From: PFJX01 sp031426735
Lineage (GTDB): Bacteria; Pseudomonadota; Gammaproteobacteria; Burkholderiales; Thiobacillaceae
Direction of reading: 5' to 3'
DNA length: 64,000 bases
Assembly: GCA_031426735.1 (NCBI GenBank)
Contig: JASJPK010000078.1
Coordinates: 36,917 to 100,916, forward strand
Shown piece after piece: positions 25,436-34,582 of this stretch (positions are counted from its first letter, which is position 1; every line of letters starts with the position of its first letter). A program made the position numbers and the translations under genes. The notes under the pieces are model-generated. The model made no database searches, had not been told where the DNA came from, and saw only the letters and a program-made list of their open reading frames with translations.

Positions 25436-26880
25436 TACACGGCCTGCAAGGTCGTGAGAAGGCCCTCTGCCACCTCTTTTGCGTTTTGCTCCAGATCAAT
25501 GCCATAGCGTTGTGCGCGTCCGGCAAAGTAGTCCGTGAAACCCAGGTGTAATGCGACGAAGTATGCAGTCAGGTAGCTATTGAGCTCTATATCACCAATT
25601 GGGGTGCGAATAGAGGCGGCGTAGAGCGCTTCGCGTAGATCGCGAATGTTGTACAAGTAGATCACGCCTGGGGCAGACGAATAGAATGTCTTGCCAAAGG
25701 TGAAAACCTGCTTCCCTAGAAGCAGGGCCTCGAACCCTGCTGTGCCGGTCTGGGTAATCACCCCGAGCGAATGGGCCGTAACCTCCTTACCAGAAACAGA
25801 ATTATCCAGTAGCCGAATATTGGGCACGGATTTCAAAGTGAGATAATCGTCGGCGGATCGGTAGCCGTGATCATGGGGGTGGTCCTTGACATACAACAGG
25901 ACGCCCGGGGGTAACTGGGCAGCTATGTTCTGAATCAGTTTCACCTGATTGGTGTAGAGCCCGTGTGCATGGTAGAGGACGACAGCTTCTGGTTCTAGGT
26001 GTAGCGGGTAGAAGTAGTAACGCGGCGACGGATCAAAGGAATCGAAGCGCACTTCACTGCGGTAGCGCAGCAGATTGAGGAATTTCTTTTCGGTATCGTG
26101 GCGTTCAGCCGACCAAAAGTCGATGTTGTCCAACACCCTGTCATATGGATTGCCACGCAATAATCGGCGTAGCCTTTTATAAAGTGCCATAGCAGCTAAT
26201 CGCGCAAGAGACGGTCTTTTGAATGCACCACCAAGAAAGACAGAGAAACTCTTGCGAAATTCGTCAAGAAAAGTGGCGCAGCGAAGTTCGTCTACTGCCA
26301 GATTTCCCATCTCCACCGCTGTCAGTGCGCGATCAAGGTCGGGACAAGTGAAATCGAAGCCCGACATTAGAAGATGCTTGAAGCCATTTCCTGGGCCCTG
26401 GGCCATGATGAAATAAAGATAATGCCCGCTACGCTGCGCACAATGCATCGCGGCTACGAAATTGAACATCAGCGAACAGGTTTCGTGTAGCACAACGTTG
26501 GCGTTGTGAAGATCGAGGAACTTGCTCCAGAACCGATGGTAGGTCACAGTCAAAAGCTGTGCTTCTTCCAGCGACAACAGGGAGAAACCACGGTCGCTCT
26601 GGATTGCCCCATTCAGGTTGAAAGCGCCTCCAGACTGCTGGATAAACATTTCGTCGATGGCCGCCAGAGAGGCAGCGTCGGCCACAGTAGATGAATGCAG
26701 ACGTCGCACCTCATCTTTGAAAATTGTGATTGGCTGAGTTATTCCCAATTCACGCAGGCGGTCTGCCTCAACCGCACTGTAGGCGAGATGCACGATACGT
26801 ACGTTGCCCTCTAGCGCTTTCCCTAAAGGGGCAAATAAATCGGTGAGTTCGCAACGGTGAAACAAAATAATGGTCTTCAT
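25435..26880 (-). CDS. Capsule-type glycosyltransferase (KpsC/KpsS-like)
   Basis: The 481-residue cytosolic protein has a GT-B-like C-terminal half with YVKDHPHDHGYRSADDY (about 330-346) and SLGVITQTGTAGFEALLLG (about 380-398), the hallmark blocks of the capsule biosynthesis family (PF05159). In characterised members these build Kdo linkers or transfer nonulosonic acids. Its position next to the legionaminic pathway makes it a candidate legionaminic-acid transferase, but this is inference. Confidence 0.75.
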   Translation of the reverse strand: MKTIILFHRCELTDLFAPLGKALEGNVRIVHLAYSAVEADRLRELGITQPITIFKDEVRRLHSSTVADAASLAAIDEMFIQQSGGAFNLNGAIQSDRGFSLLSLEEAQLLTVTYHRFWSKFLDLHNANVVLHETCSLMFNFVAAMHCAQRSGHYLYFIMAQGPGNGFKHLLMSGFDFTCPDLDRALTAVEMGNLAVDELRCATFLDEFRKSFSVFLGGAFKRPSLARLAAMALYKRLRRLLRGNPYDRVLDNIDFWSAERHDTEKKFLNLLRYRSEVRFDSFDPSPRYYFYPLHLEPEAVVLYHAHGLYTNQVKLIQNIAAQLPPGVLLYVKDHPHDHGYRSADDYLTLKSVPNIRLLDNSVSGKEVTAHSLGVITQTGTAGFEALLLGKQVFTFGKTFYSSAPGVIYLYNIRDLREALYAASIRTPIGDIELNSYLTAYFVALHLGFTDYFAGRAQRYGIDLEQNAKEVAEGLLTTLQAV

Positions 26881-27006
26881 GCTTTTTTCTTATAGAAAGA
26901 AGGGCTATCACCCTATCGATGTCCGCATATTTGTTGATGTCCATATTCCATTGGGCAGCGTGGCCGCGTTGTCCAAATAATTGCGTTGCATGAATAAATA
27001 AACAGT

Positions 27007-27693
27007 TCAAAAACAGCAGAGCATATTTTCAGCCAATTTCCAATCCCATTCCGTGTCGATATCCAATGCCTCGCGCTTGTCTTCGATCACCTGCGGCACC
27101 GTGTCTTTCCCCAGAAAACTGAAATGCGATCTTAAGTAGGCGGGGCTTGCGAGGAAAAGCTCCCCATTTATCACGTACGCCGGCGGAAGATCCTGTGATC
27201 GACTTGGTTGATCAACCTCATTTACAAAGGGGCAAATTGCATCGCCAACAACGCGATAGCACCACATGGGATGTGACTCTGCAGGTGAAAATGCAACTAC
27301 AGGCCTGTTTCCATATTGATCAAATAGACTGATACCAGTCTGAATCGTATGGGCCGTGCGAAATGGCGAAGTGGGTTGCAACAGCAACAGACCATCCACC
27401 CGCCCTATTGCTTTCTCGTACCAATCCAGCGCGTGCAAACACACCGCAATTGACGTGGCTGTGTCTGTTGCCAGCTCATCTGGCCTAAGCCAGGGCACTA
27501 GAGCACCTGCCGCGCGGGCCACCTCGGCAACGGCCGGACTGTCGGTGGATACCAGGATGTCGGTTATTTCGGGAATACCTTGCGCGGCTTCAATGGTCCA
27601 GTTAATCAGCGGCTTGCCACCCAGTTCCCGAATGTTCTTGTTGGGCACGCGTTTGGAGCCGCCGCGGGCGGGGATCAACGCCAATAATTTCAT
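27007..27693 (-). CDS. legF: CMP-nonulosonate (CMP-legionaminate) synthetase
   Basis: The 228-residue cytidylyltransferase couples CTP to a nonulosonic acid. It shows the family motif LIPARGGSKRVPNKNIRELGG-like opening (residues 6-26), LLLLQPTSPFR and the IDTEWDW ending. The genomic context (ptmE, legI, legG, legC, legB) points to legionaminic acid rather than sialic acid. The ATG overlaps the ptmE stop (ATGA). The 126 bases after capsule gene start 26880 up to this gene stop hold no feature. Confidence 0.9.
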   Translation of the reverse strand: MKLLALIPARGGSKRVPNKNIRELGGKPLINWTIEAAQGIPEITDILVSTDSPAVAEVARAAGALVPWLRPDELATDTATSIAVCLHALDWYEKAIGRVDGLLLLQPTSPFRTAHTIQTGISLFDQYGNRPVVAFSPAESHPMWCYRVVGDAICPFVNEVDQPSRSQDLPPAYVINGELFLASPAYLRSHFSFLGKDTVPQVIEDKREALDIDTEWDWKLAENMLCCF

Positions 27694-28745
27694 GCTGCCC
27701 CCCCGACACGCTGCGCGGTCTCGTAGTCGCTGGGCCGCCCCACATCCAGCCAGGGCTCATGCATGGGGTAAGCCACGGTGCGCAAGCCCTTGGCTTGCAG
27801 ACGTTCGAATAAAGTGGGCATATCGCAGGGCTCGTTGGCGGCGAGGACATCGAGGGCTTCCGGCGCAAGAACGTAGACGCCGGCGTTGATGTGGCTCCTA
27901 GCGACGGGTTTTTCCTCGAAGCCGATAATGTCCACACCCTGGGTCTGTACAACTCCGAACGGGTGTTGCCACTCGTGCACCCTGACCGCCATGGTGGCGG
28001 CCGCTTCATGTCGGACGTGGAAATCGAGTAATTCTCCATAGTGAATGTCAGTGAGCACGTCTCCATTGGTGACCACGAAAGGGGCTTCTGGTTTCTCTGG
28101 AAACAGGCTGAGGGCCCCAGCGGTACCTAGTGGGGTCTTTTCACGCAGGTATTCAATCTCTGCCTTCAGTCGTTCCCCGTTGCCGAAATGGCCTTCGATC
28201 ATGTGGCCCAAGTAATGCACCGCCAAGAGAAAGTGGCTGAAACCATCGGCCATGGCGCGCTGTATGATGTGTTCCAACATGGGCTTCCCGCCCACGGGCA
28301 GCATAGGTTTTGGGCAGTTTTCCGTATGCGGACGCAGCCGGGTGCCCTTGCCGCCGGCCATGATCACCATGAGATTTGGGCGCTCCTGTGGCGCATTGAT
28401 TTCATCCCACAGATGTAGACCGACAACTTGATGTCGATCATCCACCACAGGGATTTGCTGAATTCTGTTGGCCACCATCAGCTGAATAACGGTGTCTCGC
28501 CCCATATCCGGGGGAACGACAAAGGCATTGCGATGAATGACCGTGGTGATCGGGCTGATCAGATCCAGCCCGCGCAGCAGGCCCCGGCGAATATCACCGT
28601 CGGAAATGGTACCTTCCAGTTCGCCTGATTCGTTGGTGACCAGAACGATCTTGATCGCCACCTGATCCAGATTGCGAATGGCTTCCTGGATGGTGGCGCT
28701 GGTCGACAACAGTGCGCGGCGCCAGATTTGTGCGTCAGTGTTCAC
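27690..28745 (-). CDS. ptmE: Glucosamine-1-phosphate guanylyltransferase (PtmE-like)
   Basis: The 351-residue protein has a pair of CBS modules (1-115) followed by a nucleotidyltransferase domain with GGKGTRLRP (131-139). This CBS plus transferase architecture is that of C. jejuni PtmE, which makes GDP-glucosamine (or its N-acetyl form), the activated starting sugar of the GDP-linked legionaminic acid route. It sits directly before legF with a 4-base overlap. Nucleotide specificity (GTP versus CTP or UTP) is inferred from context. Confidence 0.85.
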   Translation of the reverse strand: MNTDAQIWRRALLSTSATIQEAIRNLDQVAIKIVLVTNESGELEGTISDGDIRRGLLRGLDLISPITTVIHRNAFVVPPDMGRDTVIQLMVANRIQQIPVVDDRHQVVGLHLWDEINAPQERPNLMVIMAGGKGTRLRPHTENCPKPMLPVGGKPMLEHIIQRAMADGFSHFLLAVHYLGHMIEGHFGNGERLKAEIEYLREKTPLGTAGALSLFPEKPEAPFVVTNGDVLTDIHYGELLDFHVRHEAAATMAVRVHEWQHPFGVVQTQGVDIIGFEEKPVARSHINAGVYVLAPEALDVLAANEPCDMPTLFERLQAKGLRTVAYPMHEPWLDVGRPSDYETAQRVGGAA

Positions 28746-29077
28746 GGCGAGTTCGCCTCTTCAGAAAATGTATAGATCGTGGACATGTTTCTTCACCAGA
28801 TCGTCGAGGATATCCACCGCAGGTGGATTCGAGATACTGGGAGCTCCGTTCCGCAACTCGCCCCACTAATAAGCAACCTCGGCACTGTTTGAGTGCACGG
28901 TGCTACCTATACATCGCACATCACACCACTGCTGCTGGCGGTGTACTGCGCCCATGCGATCAGAGACCGGTCGCCCCTCTGTGAAAAGTTTAATGCTGGA
29001 CCATCTCAGGTCGTAGCTTAACCAAGGGTGGCAGGTGGCAGTTTCGCTAGGCATGGGCAGAATAGAGATCGGAGGGA
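28746..29077. other. 332-base gap, only a weak short frame
   Basis: Between the methyltransferase and ptmE. A minus-strand frame of 62 codons (ATG 29054 to stop 28866) has no clear ribosome-binding site and no recognised similarity. I call nothing here. Confidence 0.5.
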
Positions 29078-29767
29078 TCAGGATGGGGAGTGTGGCATTC
29101 CTGGCTTTTCCCCCAAAATGATCCACTCGCTGACTTCTCGTTGGCGTGCCTCGGCTGTCCAGCTGATGCGCTCTACCGACTGTATGGTAAAGCCACGAAT
29201 CAGATCTGGAATGTCTTCCAGCGCAGTGAATCTGATAAATCCCTTGCCCATCAGAGGGCCTACTGCTGGGTACCTGCAATTCACGCCGGCTTGTTCACCG
29301 GTGTCCGCGCCCCAGGTGTTTGGAGTAAACGTGCGTGAATACAGTTTGCCGCCAGGTTTTACGATTCTGGCCATTTCGTCGTAGATGCGGATTGAGGTGG
29401 CGAAATCGTTGCAGGACAGCGCTTCTATATCCATGACCGCATCGAAGCTCGCATCCGGATAGGGCAAGGATTCAATATCCCCCACATGTAATTCACCACG
29501 CATCTGCCAACCAGGAAATTCGCGGTCCAGACGTTCCCTTGCCTGGGCAATCGCCGTTTCTGAACCATCGATTCCAGTAAAGGAAAAGCCTTCCCTTGCG
29601 AGGTACCAGATATTTGCACCTGGCCCACAGCCGACTTCAAGGATGCGTATGGCGGAACGATCCGGCACACGATAGAAGTTCCTCGCGACAAAGCGAATTT
29701 GCTCCTCGCCCGGATACTGGCCCCAAGTTTGGCTGCGAAAAACGGATTCCCATACTGGATCCCACAT
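29078..29767 (-). CDS. SAM-dependent methyltransferase
   Basis: The 229-residue class I methyltransferase has motif I ILEVGCGPGANIWYLA (about 42-57), an acidic motif II GIDGSETAI and motif IV-like DAVMDIEAL. It sits among the legionaminic-type genes with no stop-start overlap. It may methylate the nonulosonic acid or a precursor, as methylated legionaminic variants are known in Campylobacter, but the target is not shown by sequence. Confidence 0.85.
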   Translation of the reverse strand: MWDPVWESVFRSQTWGQYPGEEQIRFVARNFYRVPDRSAIRILEVGCGPGANIWYLAREGFSFTGIDGSETAIAQARERLDREFPGWQMRGELHVGDIESLPYPDASFDAVMDIEALSCNDFATSIRIYDEMARIVKPGGKLYSRTFTPNTWGADTGEQAGVNCRYPAVGPLMGKGFIRFTALEDIPDLIRGFTIQSVERISWTAEARQREVSEWIILGEKPGMPHSPS

Positions 29768-29803
29768 TTCAGACTCCTCTACGGTAATTAGGTAGCATGG
29801 TTC

Positions 29804-30811
29804 TTACTTGCGATAAAACAATATACGGCTGGAAGTGTTGCCGACATATTGGTGATAAGAGTCTTTCAGTGCGGCATAGGCCTGTGCTTGATGGATGTTG
29901 AAGCCGAACCGGAATGTCGCACGCTGCGAAGAGAACCCCGCCTTAAAAAACAGCAGAGGATTGTCGGATCGCCTATCCGTACCTCCACCCAGATAAAACT
30001 GTTGCAAACCACGGTCACGCCCCATAGCCGCCGCAGCATCGAGGAGCAGGTTGGTGGCGGCCAGTTTCCTGCCTAGGGCGGACGTGGCCGACAGGTGGTA
30101 TTCCAGGGTTTCCCCAGCCGCGAAGAACAGACCGGCTGCCAGCCATTCGCCGTCGCGGGCACAAACCAGTAGGCTGACGCCGGGCAATTGCGCCAGCGCG
30201 GAAAAATAGGCATCGTCAAACAGATAATACGGTTCCGCTCCGATTGCGACCATGCCGTCCCTGTAAAAGGATGCGAAGCATCCGGTGATTTCTTCATTCG
30301 GCCGTATTTCCACGCTTAGACTGGCCTGCTCTGCCTTGCGCACCGCCGTGCGGCAACGTACCTCATAGTTGGCACGCAAATCCGCGACCTGCAACGGGAC
30401 AACGATGGTGCTACGGTCCAGACGAATCTCTCCGAAATAGGGTTGCCAAGAGGCGGCCAGCGGATGCAGACGGACGAATTCGACCAAGATGCGATGGTCA
30501 TGGCACCAGACTTGGTAGTTTGCCCATGCGCGTTCCAGAAACGCCGGAGCATCGTAATTGCATAGCGGGCCGCCATAGCCATATGGCGACTGGAAATCGT
30601 CGAACTCCGGAGCCATGACGACTGTGCCGCGATGTACACCATGCAACCAGAAAGCATCGCCTTCGCGATAGCCGAGAAACAGAGTGGCGAGCGTTTCGTC
30701 GCGTGCTGCATCGGCGTGGACATAGGCTGGCGAGAGCGTGGTGATCTGCCGTTGCGGCGGCAATTCAGCAAACCAAGATTCCGCTTCTGTCAGGGAGAGT
30801 TCAGTAATCAC
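29804..30811 (-). CDS. FemAB-like/GNAT N-acyltransferase
   Basis: The 335-residue protein belongs to the Acetyltransf_6 (FemAB-like) group. The C-terminal half has the pattern of that group: LFFAAGETLEYHLSA, then a helix with AATNLLLDAAAAMG, then FYLGGGTD and LLFFKAGFS. The GTG start at 30811 overlaps the TGA of the upstream small gene (GTGA), which fits the overlap pattern of the locus better than upstream ATGs at 30835 and 30841. It may acylate the 4-amino group of the nonulosonate precursor in place of LegH, but no acyl specificity can be read. Confidence 0.8.
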   Translation of the reverse strand: MITELSLTEAESWFAELPPQRQITTLSPAYVHADAARDETLATLFLGYREGDAFWLHGVHRGTVVMAPEFDDFQSPYGYGGPLCNYDAPAFLERAWANYQVWCHDHRILVEFVRLHPLAASWQPYFGEIRLDRSTIVVPLQVADLRANYEVRCRTAVRKAEQASLSVEIRPNEEITGCFASFYRDGMVAIGAEPYYLFDDAYFSALAQLPGVSLLVCARDGEWLAAGLFFAAGETLEYHLSATSALGRKLAATNLLLDAAAAMGRDRGLQQFYLGGGTDRRSDNPLLFFKAGFSSQRATFRFGFNIHQAQAYAALKDSYHQYVGNTSSRILFYRK

Positions 30812-31098
30812 CTTCGCATTTCCACCTGGGCGCATTTGCAATCGTCGGAGCAGCCAACCGAGCGGTTACTCCGATCAACCAGCGAGTGCTGCTCCACGAG
30901 TGCACGCAGGGTCTTCCAACGGGTTCCCGCAGAGGCGCTGCAGGGTTTGGGTTTCACCACTGCGCTAGCCGGCACCGGCCCGGAGAGGTTGCCCCGGTGC
31001 AACAAGGCGCGGAAAATGTCGCCATCATTGAGGTAGCGCAGTGTGCCCTTGACCGACATTTCGGGCAGAACCAGTGCCGTTTTCCAGGTCGTTTCCAT
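30808..31098 (-). CDS. Small protein with CBS-like segment
   Basis: A 96-residue product starting at ATG 31098 with an excellent GGGAG five bases upstream. Its stop overlaps the acyltransferase start. Residues near 15-40 (GTLRYLNDGDIFRALLHRG) resemble the end of a CBS module and specifically PtmE's GTISDGDIRRGLLRG encoded about 2.3 kb away. The C-terminus has paired cysteines (CSDDCKC). It may be a cut-down CBS protein that pairs with PtmE, or a decayed gene still carrying its ribosome-binding site. Confidence 0.6.
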   Translation of the reverse strand: METTWKTALVLPEMSVKGTLRYLNDGDIFRALLHRGNLSGPVPASAVVKPKPCSASAGTRWKTLRALVEQHSLVDRSNRSVGCSDDCKCAQVEMRR

Positions 31099-31108
31099 GT
31101 CTGCTCCC

Positions 31109-32194
31109 TTACACAGCGTCCGGTTGGAGCATTTCGTCGGCGCGGTGGTCGCGGCTGGCTGGCTTGCCCAGGTATTCCCAGTAACGCAGCGGGGAAATAC
31201 CGCTGCCGGGGCGCTTGCAGGTCAGGTTCTCGCTATTCCACATCTCCCCGGTTGCGACTGCGCACGCCGCCACAAGGCTGCGTCGGGCGATGGTCTGGTT
31301 GCCTTGTTCCGCTGCCGTGGGGCGCTTGTGGCCGTCGCCCAGGGCGGCTTCCACTTGGCGGATGCCGGCGAGCATAGCGGCCAGTTCTCCCGGCTCCAGC
31401 GAAGCCAGGTGATCGGGGCCGGGCAGGCTGCGGTCCAGGGTGAAATGTTTTTCGATGATGCTGGCGCCACGTGCAACTGCAGCGATGGGAATGGCGATGC
31501 CCGGCGTGTGGTCGGACAGGCCCACGGGCAGGCCAAAGGCCGCAGACAGTGTGTCCATGACACGCAGGTTGACCTGATCGTAGGGTGCGGGATATTCGGT
31601 GGTGCAATGCAGCAGCGAGACCTTCCCCTTCAGCACCCTTTGACCCGCATCGCTGGAGTAGGCATCGAGGAAGGCCCGCGACGAAGGGGTGGCGGGAATC
31701 CCGAGATAGGCGTAAGCGAGGATGCCGAGCGCCATTTCGACCTCGCCCAGCGTACTCATCCCGGTGGAAAGAATCACCGGTCGACCTAGACGGGCGATGT
31801 GGAGCAGGAACGGGGCATTGGTGATCTCGCCCGACGGGATTTTCAGCAGGGGGACGTCGAGTTCCCGTACCAGGAAATCCGCGCTGCCAGGATCGAAAGG
31901 GGTCGAGAGAAACAGTATGCCGCGTGCGCGGCAGTGCTCCAGCAGGCGGCGGTGGTCGTCGCCGGACAATTCCAGCTTGCGAACCATGTCGAGCTGGCTT
32001 TCTTCTTCTCCTGTGCTGGATTTCTGGTATTCGGCCTTGGGTGCTGCCAGGCTGATCACCGCTTCGGATTTGAAGGTCTGGAATTTTACTGCATCTGCAC
32101 CAGCCTCCTTGGCCGCATCAATCAATTGCAGCGCCAAGTCTAGCGAACCATTGTGGTTTACGCCGGCTTCGGCGATGACGAATACTTTGTTCAT
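31109..32194 (-). CDS. legI: Legionaminic acid synthase (NeuB family)
   Basis: The 361-residue enzyme condenses phosphoenolpyruvate with a 6-deoxy-mannosamine derivative to form the nine-carbon acid. The N-terminal TIM barrel has IAEAGVNHNGSLDLA and KFQTFKSE, and later STGMSTLGEVEMAL and LLHCTTEYP; the C-terminus has an antifreeze-like SAF domain. ATG 32194 is chosen because the longer frame enters the legG end region without similarity. The legB/C/G/ptmE context favours LegI over sialic acid NeuB. Confidence 0.92.
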   Translation of the reverse strand: MNKVFVIAEAGVNHNGSLDLALQLIDAAKEAGADAVKFQTFKSEAVISLAAPKAEYQKSSTGEEESQLDMVRKLELSGDDHRRLLEHCRARGILFLSTPFDPGSADFLVRELDVPLLKIPSGEITNAPFLLHIARLGRPVILSTGMSTLGEVEMALGILAYAYLGIPATPSSRAFLDAYSSDAGQRVLKGKVSLLHCTTEYPAPYDQVNLRVMDTLSAAFGLPVGLSDHTPGIAIPIAAVARGASIIEKHFTLDRSLPGPDHLASLEPGELAAMLAGIRQVEAALGDGHKRPTAAEQGNQTIARRSLVAACAVATGEMWNSENLTCKRPGSGISPLRYWEYLGKPASRDHRADEMLQPDAV

Positions 32195-32239
32195 GGGGTA
32201 TTTCCAGTGAAGTATCGCAGAGCGAGGACAAGATTCCAT

Positions 32240-33403
32240 TCAGAGGTCGTAGAAGCGCTTTCCCAACTGAATTGGGATGCTGTGGGATGCTAGGATTTGT
32301 GCGATCTGCCGAGAGGCATCGCAATCGCCATACAACGACACGGTGTCGGCAAGAACAGTTCGGAATTCCGGCGAAAGAACACGCTGGATCGCATGTACGA
32401 TGGCGTCCCGGTTTTCACCGCAATCCAGGATGGAACTGGCGCGCAGACGGCCATCCTGGCGAGTACCGATATTCACCGTTGCCACTTTCAGTGCGGGAAT
32501 TTCTATGATGCCACTGGAGGAGTTGCCGATTACAGCATCAGCCTGACGCGCCAAGCTGAGATAGCGTAATTGACCCAGGGAAACAACATAGCGTGTCGGC
32601 GCCACCCGCTGGTTAGCCCAGGTTTCTGCCATCTCGGCGAGCCGGCGTCCGCCAGCGTCGGCGTTGGGGCGGGTCAGAATCACGCTGGCCTGTGGGAACT
32701 GGTCCAGTGCCGACAACAGCTCCGCAAAAGCTTGTTCAGGCGGCAGTACGCCGAGGGTAGCAGGGTGGTAGGTAACCATGAACAGCGGATGCGCAAGGGG
32801 GATGCCGAGTTCGGTTTCCAGCGCCGCACGATCCAGCAGTGGCAGTTTGCGCACCGAATCAAGGCCAGGGTCGCCGACATTGAATACCCGCTCCGGGGCT
32901 TCTCCCAGTTGGATCACTCGCTGGCGATAGACCTCCGCCGCCACGAAATGCCACCACGAGGCCTTGCTGATGGCATGGCGGATCCAGTCATCTACTGCAC
33001 CCTCGGTCACTTCTCCACCAGAAATATGGGCTACCGGAATGCCCATGAGCGAAGCTGCCTGAGTGGCAGCCAGCATTTCATAACGGTCACCGATGACTAC
33101 CACGATGTCCGGCTGCAATCTGCGCAAAGCATCGGCGCAGCCGATCATGCCGATGCCCAGAGACTTCACCATGCCGACTGGACTGTCGCTGGAAAGTTGG
33201 GATTCCACCTGTTCATCAATGTTGAATCCGTCCGCGATGATTTCATCAATGGTATTGCCGAATTCTGGAGCCAAGTGCATCCCGGTGACTATCAATTGCA
33301 GCTTGAGAGTCGGGGCTGCGTCGATTTCACGCATCAACCAGCGCAACACGCCGTATTCCGCTCGGCTGCCTGTGACGACGCAGATTTTTCGCCGGGAAAT
33401 CAT
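32240..33403 (-). CDS. legG: Nucleotide-diacetamido-sugar 2-epimerase, hydrolysing (NeuC/LegG)
   Basis: The 387-residue product hydrolyses and inverts C2 of the nucleotide-linked diamino sugar to release the free mannose-type sugar. Family blocks are VVTGSRAEYGVL (8-19), IVVVIGDRYEMLAA, HISGGEVTEGAVDDW and VIGNSSSGIIEIPAL. The ATG overlaps the legC stop (ATGA). GDP rather than UDP as leaving group is inferred from ptmE. Confidence 0.92.
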   Translation of the reverse strand: MISRRKICVVTGSRAEYGVLRWLMREIDAAPTLKLQLIVTGMHLAPEFGNTIDEIIADGFNIDEQVESQLSSDSPVGMVKSLGIGMIGCADALRRLQPDIVVVIGDRYEMLAATQAASLMGIPVAHISGGEVTEGAVDDWIRHAISKASWWHFVAAEVYRQRVIQLGEAPERVFNVGDPGLDSVRKLPLLDRAALETELGIPLAHPLFMVTYHPATLGVLPPEQAFAELLSALDQFPQASVILTRPNADAGGRRLAEMAETWANQRVAPTRYVVSLGQLRYLSLARQADAVIGNSSSGIIEIPALKVATVNIGTRQDGRLRASSILDCGENRDAIVHAIQRVLSPEFRTVLADTVSLYGDCDASRQIAQILASHSIPIQLGKRFYDL

Positions 33404-34578
33404 GTGTTTTCTCCCAGTACGGCTCCGCTAGGCAGGTTGATGAGACGTTGCTCAAGCAATTCCGAACATTCCAACTCCATACGCGGGCAGTCCCGGTAGG
33501 GTTGCAGATGGTTCAATAATGACCAGACAGGTCGGGTCATCAAGCCGGCATCATTGGTGGCTTGCAGGATTACATCTCGCTGCTCAGTCTTGGCGACATC
33601 CAGCAGCAAGGCTTGGAGCCAGTAGTTGCTTTGGCAACCCGCAGGTTCGGACACGATCTTGGCACCCTGAATATATTGGAAGGCGGTCTGATAGCGCTGG
33701 AACAGGCGGCGCTTGGCTTCCAGAAAGCCAGGCAGTTGTTCGAGTTGGGCGCAGCCCAGAGCGGCATTGATGTTGGGTAGGCGGTAGTTGTAGCCGATCT
33801 GGTCATGCTCGAAGGCCCAGCGATGCGGCAGCTTGGCGGTGGTGGTGATGTGCTTGGCCGTTTTTGCGAGTTGCGGATCATTGGTGAGGATGGCGCCGCC
33901 GCCCCCCGTGGTGATGGTCTTGTTGCCGTTGAAGCTGAGCGTACCGAACAGGCCGATGGTGCCGGTATGGCGACCGTGGTAGTAACTGCCCAGGGATTCC
34001 GCCGCATCCTCCACCAAGACCAGATTGAAGTCCTGGGCGAGTGCGAGCAGGCCGTCCAGATCGACTGGGTGGCCGAAGGTATGCATGGGCACCACGGCGC
34101 GGATGACGCGGCCGCTGGCGCGGTTGATGCACTGGCCGCCGCGCTGTTCGGTGGTGGCCTGGAGATGGGCGCGCAACTTGTCGGCGTCGATTCCCAGGGT
34201 GGTTTCCTCGCTGTCGACGAAGTGACAGACGGCGTCGCAATAGGCTACGGCGTTGGCGGTGGCGACAAAGGTCAGCGCAGGAATCAAGACTTCATCGCCG
34301 GCCTGGACGCCAGCAAGCTTCAAGGCAATGTGCAGGGCGGCGGTGCCGTTGACTACGGCCACGGCGTGTTTTGCGCCGGTGAAGGCGGCCAGATCAGCCT
34401 CAAAGCGGTCAACGAATTTGCCCACTGAGGAAACAAAGGTGCTGTCCAGGCATTCCTTCAGATAAACCCATTCGTTCCCGGCAAAACGCGGTTCATGCAG
34501 AACGACGGGATTTGGGCCGACCACCTCGCGCAGGGCGGCGATGACCTCTTCGACAAAAGTACTTCGATCCACGGGCAT
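33400..34578 (-). CDS. legC: PLP aminotransferase LegC (DegT/DnrJ/EryC1)
   Basis: The 392-residue enzyme transfers an amino group to C4 of the 4-keto-6-deoxy sugar made by LegB. The Schiff-base lysine is K220 in SFNGNKTITTGGGG; VEDAAESLGS (189-198) holds the PLP-binding aspartate. The gene follows legB by four bases. Homologues with this extended N-terminus (EPRFAGNEWVYLKECLDS) are the LegC type. Confidence 0.93.
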   Translation of the reverse strand: MPVDRSTFVEEVIAALREVVGPNPVVLHEPRFAGNEWVYLKECLDSTFVSSVGKFVDRFEADLAAFTGAKHAVAVVNGTAALHIALKLAGVQAGDEVLIPALTFVATANAVAYCDAVCHFVDSEETTLGIDADKLRAHLQATTEQRGGQCINRASGRVIRAVVPMHTFGHPVDLDGLLALAQDFNLVLVEDAAESLGSYYHGRHTGTIGLFGTLSFNGNKTITTGGGGAILTNDPQLAKTAKHITTTAKLPHRWAFEHDQIGYNYRLPNINAALGCAQLEQLPGFLEAKRRLFQRYQTAFQYIQGAKIVSEPAGCQSNYWLQALLLDVAKTEQRDVILQATNDAGLMTRPVWSLLNHLQPYRDCPRMELECSELLEQRLINLPSGAVLGENT

Positions 34579-34582
34579 GGTG

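Noticed and set aside
28866..29279. A 137-codon minus-strand frame overlapping the methyltransferase
   Set aside because: Most of it overlaps the methyltransferase in another frame; the rest has no ribosome-binding site or similarity.
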